A program made the position numbers and the translations under genes. Shown here in pieces: positions 26,430-30,976 of a stretch of DNA of 30,976 bases. The notes under the pieces are model-generated. The model saw nothing but the letters and a program-made list of their open reading frames with translations, did no database searches and was not told where the DNA came from. This DNA is from Bacteroidales bacterium UBA1208 (GTDB lineage: Bacteria; Bacteroidota; Bacteroidia; Bacteroidales; P3), in assembly GCA_002309955.1 (NCBI GenBank), contig DBXQ01000020.1, positions 1-30,976 on the forward strand, given 5' to 3'. Positions within the stretch are counted from its first letter, which is position 1, and each line of letters starts with the position of its first letter.

Positions 26430-27311
26430 TTACAACTGCTGCGCCTTAAAGATGGCATCGTGACTTGTCCATGCGGCATCCTCGTCGGGCAGACATTCCA
26501 AATGGAACATCGGCACCTTGGAGAGCACCTCCGACAGCAAATCCACAATCATATCCTGATAGCGGTCGTCCTGTGCCAAAGCCGGAGGACACGACGGATG
26601 AATAGCTGAAAAGGCCTCTATTATATTGAGCTGGCGAATACTATTGTACGGCGCCTGAGAAAGACGCACCACCCCCGCAAGGGGAAAACGCAACTGATGG
26701 TAACAGTGAGTCTTGCCGCTCCATGGAGAACCATAAACAACCACCTCGTCATTTTCAACAGCCAACACTGGGCTGTCGTCGTTGAGCAGATGGGCATCGG
26801 GAATACTCTTCAGCCATAAACGCGTATGCGTACTCTTACCCGTTCCCGATTCACCGAGGAACATCACTGCACGTCCTTGGTGTACGATGGTGGAAGAATG
26901 GATAAGTGCCATCTTGCTGGACAAGGAAAGTAGGCTCAATGCAATCCACAAAGCGAAACGCAACATGTCGCGGTCGGCTCCCACCGTAGCCTCAACCACA
27001 TTGCTTCCGCTTTCATAGCGCATCAACAGTGCTGGCGTGCTTTTGTCGTACGGATCCATGCTGAAATAATAGGCCTCGTCGGTCTTGGCAAACACACACT
27101 TCATAATGTCTGCCTCAAACACAAAATCGTACAGCACAGTCCAGTGTTCCGGCTTCGACAATTGCTTGCCGAACACCACCTGCCATTCCGGTTCGTCATA
27201 CTCGGCCACAAACACCGGGAATCCCGGCATCGTTCTCAACAATGCCGCTTCGCCATCACCTACCACGCGAAACTTATGTCCCGCTATCAAGAATGAAATA
27301 CTGTCGGGCAT
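26430..27311 (-). CDS. HPr kinase/PEP carboxykinase-like P-loop protein
   Basis: 293 residues. The N-terminal 130 residues are unassigned. Then comes an HPrK-type core: IHSSTIVHQGRAVMFLGESGTGKSTHTRLW with Walker A at residues 153-160 (GESGTGKS), HLLNDDSPVL with the acidic pair 178-179, and YGSPWSGKTHCYHQLRFPL. HPrK phosphorylates a Ser on HPr, but stand-alone relatives next to PqqD-like genes act in peptide modification, as in some lasso peptides where the kinase phosphorylates the peptide. No HPr is nearby. It starts 11 bases after the pqqD-like stop. Kinase activity and substrate are inference. Confidence 0.82.
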   Translation of the reverse strand: MPDSISFLIAGHKFRVVGDGEAALLRTMPGFPVFVAEYDEPEWQVVFGKQLSKPEHWTVLYDFVFEADIMKCVFAKTDEAYYFSMDPYDKSTPALLMRYESGSNVVEATVGADRDMLRFALWIALSLLSLSSKMALIHSSTIVHQGRAVMFLGESGTGKSTHTRLWLKSIPDAHLLNDDSPVLAVENDEVVVYGSPWSGKTHCYHQLRFPLAGVVRLSQAPYNSIRQLNIIEAFSAIHPSCPPALAQDDRYQDMIVDLLSEVLSKVPMFHLECLPDEDAAWTSHDAIFKAQQL

Positions 27312-27322
27312 ACTTTTCGGTT

Positions 27323-27595
27323 TTATTCAGGCAACAACAAACCGTTCTCACGGATAGTCTCTACCCATCTCTCTGCATCGGTACGGGCAGTAGCCTCGTC
27401 AACATTGTAATTCTCCAACAACACTGCCACTGCATCGTCAATGGTGAAATCCTTGCCTTGCAACGAATCCCACATCAACAGGGCTGATTCATTGAATGCA
27501 ACAACACGGGTCATGTCCCCATTGGTCTTTCCTTGTAAAAGGATAATGTTCTCGCCCGCCACTTTGCGGACCTTAAAAATAGGATTGATTTTCAT
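27323..27595 (-). CDS. PqqD-family small protein
   Basis: 90 residues. PqqD-like winged-helix pattern: ILLQG, VVAFNESALLMWDSLQGKDFTIDDAVAVLL, then a helix (DEATARTDAERWVETI) and GLLLPE. PqqD and its relatives (RREs) bind a leader peptide and bring it to a modifying enzyme. First gene of the run, with the -7 promoter element ending 4 bases before the ATG, so the message is probably leaderless. No precursor peptide was found on this strand in the 154 bases upstream. Confidence 0.85.
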   Translation of the reverse strand: MKINPIFKVRKVAGENIILLQGKTNGDMTRVVAFNESALLMWDSLQGKDFTIDDAVAVLLENYNVDEATARTDAERWVETIRENGLLLPE

Positions 27596-27599
27596 GCTG

Positions 27600-27607
27600 C
27601 AAAAATA
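27600..27607 (-). promoter_or_regulatory. Promoter -7 element for the pqqD-like operon
   Basis: Minus strand TATTTTTG matches TAnnTTTG, preceded by a T-tract. Only CAGC separates it from the ATG at 27595, which predicts a start of transcription at or next to the start codon. Confidence 0.55.
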
Positions 27608-27749
27608 CTAAAAAAAAATGACATAATAGAAATAAATCACAAATATGAGTATCCCTCTCCCAACATCACGCTCTCTCCAACGCCATCGACATTACTGCTA
27701 CTGCCTAATGCTATGCAACTTGTAGCCCGCTGTCCGACATTATTGGAAC

Positions 27750-28037
27750 CTATTCCACAGCCTCTTGAGCAGGTTCAAACGTCACCTCTATCTCGTCTCC
27801 GAATGTCTTTCCTGTCTGTTTACGTATAGCCTTTGTAACGCCTATAATGTAGCAGACATTTCCCTGTTCATCCTTCACACCCATGTTCACAATGCTTCCG
27901 CTGTATGGCACCCCGTCGAAAGTGGCTTCCACCTTCAGCCTGCCTTTGCCAAATTCCTTGCGGATATCCATCGGAACCACCACATAGGCGGCATCCATCC
28001 CCTCATTCTGTATCAACGCTGCTTTAAAACGATACAT
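27750..28037 (-). CDS. DUF1905 domain protein
   Basis: 95 residues, the usual length of a stand-alone DUF1905 domain: MYRFKAALIQNEGMDAAYVVVP, then VPYSGSIVNMG, YIIGVTKAIRKQTGK and GDEIEVTFEP. A small beta-barrel family of unclear function, often fused to or found with YdeI/OmpD-associated domains. It starts 3 bases after the ackA stop, so it is translated from the ackA message. No terminator is evident in the 154 bases after it. Confidence 0.85.
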   Translation of the reverse strand: MYRFKAALIQNEGMDAAYVVVPMDIRKEFGKGRLKVEATFDGVPYSGSIVNMGVKDEQGNVCYIIGVTKAIRKQTGKTFGDEIEVTFEPAQEAVE

Positions 28038-28040
28038 ACA

Positions 28041-29240
28041 CTACTTGGCTGTGATAATCTTATACGTGTCAATGGCAATGGCCAGCTCCTCATCGGTGGT
28101 CACCACAGCCGTGGTGACACGGGCTCCCGGCACCGAAATAATGCCATCCACACCCGAAGTGTGGTCATTCAACTCCATGTCGATATCAATACCCAGCCAA
28201 TCCATATCCTGCAGGATGGCATGGCGCATAAACCAGGCATTTTCGCCTATGCCGCCTGTAAACACCAGCAAATCGCAGCCGTTCATCTGCGCCGCAAAGG
28301 CACCGATATACTTCTTGCAACGCTGTGCAAAGACATCAAAAGCATAGATACAGCGCTGGTCACCGTTATTACGTCCAGCCCAGATGTCGCGCATATCCTG
28401 TGCTCCGCCGGTCAGACCCACCAGTCCGCTTTTCTTATACAAAATGTCGTTCGTCTCCTGCACACTCAGATTGGCCTTCTCCATCAAATAGAGCAGCGCA
28501 CCCACATCGATGTCGCCACACCGCGAGCCCATGGTCAGTCCCTCCAACGAGGTCATCCCCATGCTGTTGTTCACACTCTTGCCATGGTCAATAGCGCAGA
28601 TACTGGCTCCGCTGCCCAAATGACAGGTGATAATCTTCAAATCCTTCCAATACTTGCCTATCATCTTGGCACCCTTCTTGGCCACAAAACGGTGGCTCGT
28701 GCCATGGAATCCGTAGCGGCGTATGCCGTACTGCTCATAATATTCATACGGAATACCGTACAGATAGTTCTTGGGCTCGATAGTCAAATTGAAAGCCGTG
28801 TCGAACACCGCCACCTGAGGCACACCGGGCAGCACTGTACCCATAGCCTCCACACCCATGATGTTGCCGGGGATATGAAGCGGCGCCAAGTCGGTCAACG
28901 AACGGGCCTGCTCTAACACCTGTGGGGTAATGAGTACACTCTGCTTGAAAAACTCGCCTCCATGCGCAAACCGATGCCCCACTGCCGACACCTCCTTTAT
29001 AGAACCGATCACTCCCGTCACAGGGTCCACCAAGGCATTCATTACCATCTGAAGCCCCTCGGTATGCGTGGGAATCGGGCATTCTGTTACATGCTTCTCA
29101 CCCTTGCTGGTGTATGAGAAAATGCCGCTCGCCAAGCCAATCCGCTCCAACAGACCTTTGGTCAAAACAGCCTGAGTATCCACATCAATTAACTGATACT
29201 TAAGCGACGAACTTCCACAATTGAGTACCAATATTTTCAT
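28041..29240 (-). CDS. ackA: Acetate kinase
   Basis: 399 residues, the normal length, from ATG 29240, which opens on the family signature MKILVLNCGSSSLKYQL; the upstream ATGs add unrelated sequence. Conserved ASKHA blocks: FAHGGE, FDTAF, GFHGTSH, HLGSGAS, GLTMGSRCGDID and FTGGIGEN. It converts acetyl phosphate and ADP to acetate and ATP, the final ATP-yielding step of acetate fermentation; cytosolic. In many Bacteroidales pta precedes ackA; here the upstream gene is DUF3078 at 177 bases, so pta must lie elsewhere. No clear TAnnTTTG is seen upstream. Confidence 0.97.
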   Translation of the reverse strand: MKILVLNCGSSSLKYQLIDVDTQAVLTKGLLERIGLASGIFSYTSKGEKHVTECPIPTHTEGLQMVMNALVDPVTGVIGSIKEVSAVGHRFAHGGEFFKQSVLITPQVLEQARSLTDLAPLHIPGNIMGVEAMGTVLPGVPQVAVFDTAFNLTIEPKNYLYGIPYEYYEQYGIRRYGFHGTSHRFVAKKGAKMIGKYWKDLKIITCHLGSGASICAIDHGKSVNNSMGMTSLEGLTMGSRCGDIDVGALLYLMEKANLSVQETNDILYKKSGLVGLTGGAQDMRDIWAGRNNGDQRCIYAFDVFAQRCKKYIGAFAAQMNGCDLLVFTGGIGENAWFMRHAILQDMDWLGIDIDMELNDHTSGVDGIISVPGARVTTAVVTTDEELAIAIDTYKIITAK

Positions 29241-29344
29241 ATTGCAAACAAAATTTTTCCTAAATAACGCCATTCTTTTACTTTTATTGTGCGACAGGGC
29301 TTGATTAACCACTATTGCCACCCGACACACTGCCTTTGAGCAAG

Positions 29345-29387
29345 CAAAAACAAAGGCGTCCCCGCGGAGACTATCCACTTGAACGCC
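29345..29387 (-). terminator. Probable Rho-independent terminator after the DUF3078 gene
   Basis: On the minus strand GGCGTTC pairs with GGACGCC (7 bp with one G-U; 29355-29387) around a 19-base loop, followed by TTTGTTTTTG. It lies 30 bases past the DUF3078 stop and would separate it from ackA. The long loop lowers the score. Confidence 0.55.
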
Positions 29388-29417
29388 CTGTAGAACTTTG
29401 TTCCTTAACTATAACAG

Positions 29418-30524
29418 TTATGCCTTGGGAGTTTTCCAGTTGAAATAAATCTGGATACCGGCCATCTGATACACCTGCCAGTGACCCCACTTGCCCATGC
29501 CACTGAAATCGGTGTCCCATTTCAGATTAAGGCCAAAATTAGCTGAGATAAAGCTCGAGAGACGGTAGTCCAACTTCAGTTCGAAATCCAAGTCGGTTTC
29601 AAAAGCGCGCTTGGCCAGCCAGTTCTTGCCTTTCAGGTCAGCCCATGTCTCACCGTCGGAAAGCGAGTAGTCCTTGGTGGGAGCCAGATCGGGATTCTCC
29701 AGGTCTGCCACAAAAGCGTCGATGGCATCCCATGCCATATGCTTCGGCTTCTTGTAATCATAGAAGAGCTCTGCACGGGCGTAGAGGTCGAGGTTCGGCA
29801 GCACATCTTTTTTCAAGTACTGGAGTTTCACATAGCTACCAAGAGCAAAGTAAGCGTGTTTAAACGTCGAGGGGTCTTTCTTGTTGAACTTTTCCGGATC
29901 CTGAAGGACACCATAGTTACGTCCTTTTGAGATAAGCGAATCGTTATATACGAAAGTGGTCTTACCTGTCAAGAATGAGAGGGAGATAGACCAATCGGTG
30001 CGCTTGTGTTCGAAGGAGAGAGCCGTGGTCAAGTAAGCCGGGGCAAAGAAATCGGAGATAACCTTCTCGGTCTGGTTGGCACCCACGCCCTTATACTCAA
30101 AACCTCTTCCGAACTGGGTCTTCAGATTAGCCGTGAAGCTGGCGCCCCAGCCCTTATACGCATTCCACGAAATGACGCTGGTGAGGTCAATCTTATCGTT
30201 GCTCTTGCGGCGGGTCTCGAAGAAAGGAAGACCGGGAGTGTCGTCAAGGTCTTGCCATGCGTAGCCATAAGCCAGATCGACAATATTGTCCCACACATAC
30301 CTGGGATGGGTGTACTTGTAATTGCCGAAGAAGGTGGCGGTAGCGTCAATCTGCGAGTTACCGGCGGTAGCCCAGTTGTTGAAGAAAAACTCGCTGATCT
30401 TCAATGCCGGGGTCGTGGTAGTGGTCCACGAGCCACCAGTCACAAGGGGTGTGGATTCATCTTGGGCCGAAGCCATGGTGGCAACCATCAAGAGGGTTGC
30501 ACAAAGGGTAATGACTCTTTTCAT
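29418..30524 (-). CDS. DUF3078 putative outer-membrane beta-barrel protein
   Basis: 368 residues. A signal peptide (MKRVITLCATLLMVATMASAQ) opens the frame at ATG 30524. The rest is rich in alternating aromatic/polar strands, consistent with a beta-barrel: FFNNWATAGNSQIDATATFFGNY, VDLAYGYAWQD, WGASFTANLKTQFG, DFELKLDYRLSSFISANFGLNLKWDTDFSG and a final QMAGIQIYFNW. DUF3078 is a Bacteroidota family without an assigned function. It is a single-gene unit, with its own promoter and a terminator before ackA. Outer-membrane location is inferred from the strand pattern. Confidence 0.85.
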   Translation of the reverse strand: MKRVITLCATLLMVATMASAQDESTPLVTGGSWTTTTTPALKISEFFFNNWATAGNSQIDATATFFGNYKYTHPRYVWDNIVDLAYGYAWQDLDDTPGLPFFETRRKSNDKIDLTSVISWNAYKGWGASFTANLKTQFGRGFEYKGVGANQTEKVISDFFAPAYLTTALSFEHKRTDWSISLSFLTGKTTFVYNDSLISKGRNYGVLQDPEKFNKKDPSTFKHAYFALGSYVKLQYLKKDVLPNLDLYARAELFYDYKKPKHMAWDAIDAFVADLENPDLAPTKDYSLSDGETWADLKGKNWLAKRAFETDLDFELKLDYRLSSFISANFGLNLKWDTDFSGMGKWGHWQVYQMAGIQIYFNWKTPKA

Positions 30525-30629
30525 TGTTAATGCTTTTTAATAATTATTCTCTTGTCCTGTTGTCGAGAATGGGTGTTTACTCGCTTGTTACACACCTGTC
30601 TTCATCCTCTGCCCATTCCTAACAAAATG

Positions 30630-30637
30630 CAAAAATA
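30630..30637 (-). promoter_or_regulatory. Promoter -7 element for the DUF3078 gene
   Basis: Minus strand TATTTTTG, preceded by an A-tract and TTG exactly twelve bases upstream. Predicted leader of about 100 bases. Confidence 0.6.
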
Positions 30638-30747
30638 CTATTTTTTTTTCAATTATCACGAAATCGTTTAAACAAATTTACGAATGGTCATCATTCCAAT
30701 ATACCAACCAAAATAATCCAATGTATTTCACACCACGTCCTGTAATG

Positions 30748-30854
30748 GCGGGAATAGAACCCGTATCAGTCATTAGTACGGAATCCCTACAAACAGCAGA
30801 AAGCTTTGTCCTTGCCATCCCACTCTGACACAAACCCAAATCGGTCATTAGACC
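30748..30854. repeat. Degenerate intergenic repeat with a twice-used ATCrGTCATTAG motif
   Basis: GCGGGAAT start with a CGGG/CCCG hairpin just inside. The motif ATCAGTCATTAG occurs at 30765-30776 and ATCGGTCATTAG at 30840-30851, the second inside a GGTC-ATTA-GACC mini-hairpin. The CCCTACAAACAGCA and CACAAACCCAAA stretches resemble the region after yidD (20745-20816). Confidence 0.4.
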
Positions 30855-30947
30855 AACTTTTATATCCTTTCTCGCTTTTTAAGGTCTGTTTATGCCACAT
30901 CAGCATTTTTTTCGGCATCTTGTCCACATCCCTGTCTCGCCGAAGCT

Positions 30948-30973
30948 GAAAGGCATTCACTGGATGCCTTTCT
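30948..30973. other. Hairpin at window end
   Basis: GAAAGGCAT pairs perfectly with ATGCCTTTC around an eight-base loop. No T-run follows within the window. It could be the terminator stem of a gene outside the window or part of the repeat. Confidence 0.5.
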
Positions 30974-30976
30974 CAA

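Larger units (their letters stand above)
30638..30976. other. Gene-free right end
   Basis: No coding frame of note on either strand. It holds the upstream part of the DUF3078 promoter, a degenerate intergenic repeat (30748-30854) and a hairpin at the very end. A larger element could continue beyond the window. Confidence 0.6.

Noticed and set aside
26408..26548. ATG at 26548 as start of the peptidase-VanZ gene
   Set aside because: It overlaps the HPrK-like gene by over 100 bases with Cys/Arg-rich sequence of no family likeness, while GTG 26407 has a good ribosome site right after the preceding stop.
24845..27595. Complete lasso-peptide cluster
   Set aside because: No asparagine-synthetase-like cyclase, B2 cysteine protease, ABC exporter or precursor peptide is present; only the PqqD-like and HPrK-like parts match.
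30748..30762. tRNA T-arm-like GGGTTCTATTCCC on the minus strand
   Set aside because: The loop departs from TTCRA, and no anticodon arm, D-arm or acceptor stem can be built around it; treated as part of a repeat.

Overview
The window comes from a chromosome of the order Bacteroidales (phylum Bacteroidota). The evidence is the gene content: two giant fibronectin-type-III proteins and a gingipain-family (C25) peptidase of the type IX secretion system (T9SS) kind, a PtpA-like prolyl tripeptidyl peptidase, DUF4271, DUF3078 and VanZ-like genes. The promoters also carry the Bacteroidota -7 signature TAnnTTTG rather than a sigma-70 -10 box. Genus cannot be set from the sequence alone; a Porphyromonas-like or uncultured gut/rumen Bacteroidales lineage would fit.

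Layout. Bases 1-15036 (minus strand) hold two neighbouring, paralogous surface proteins. Adhesin A (1-8111) runs off the left edge. Adhesin B (8572-15036) is complete and ends in a T9SS type A sorting domain. Both are mosaics of FN3 repeats and jelly-roll (MAM-like, 'choice-of-anchor J') modules, and A contains a clear tandem duplication of a 361-369 residue unit. Divergent from B, on the plus strand, lies a tight series (15254-20628): secreted C25 peptidase, DUF4271 membrane protein, hemD-like gene, rnpA, yidD. A second promoter inside the DUF4271 gene probably lets the housekeeping part be expressed on its own.

Bases 20848-21871 (minus) hold a two-gene nuclease cassette: a single-HKD phospholipase D-like protein with a Cys-rich tail and a DEDDh exonuclease. 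Next come a decayed ATPase-family remnant with a one-base frameshift (22090-22442) and a 34-base two-copy repeat. Bases 22615-27595 (minus) look like one operon read from a near-leaderless promoter: PqqD-like protein, HPr-kinase-like P-loop protein, S24/S26-type peptidase fused to a VanZ-like membrane domain, GT2 polyprenol-phosphate mannosyltransferase-like enzyme, and S9B prolyl tripeptidyl peptidase. The first three genes are the most interesting content of the window: the combination recalls peptide-modification (RiPP) clusters, but no precursor peptide or cyclase is visible. Bases 27750-30524 (minus) hold acetate kinase coupled to a DUF1905 protein, preceded by a DUF3078 putative outer-membrane protein. 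The last 340 bases have no gene but contain a hairpin and a degenerate copy of an intergenic repeat also seen after yidD.

The genes fit a cell that exports large adhesins and proteases through the T9SS, takes up peptides via tripeptidyl peptidase, and makes acetate by fermentation. No tRNA, rRNA, CRISPR array, intact insertion sequence or phage gene was seen.
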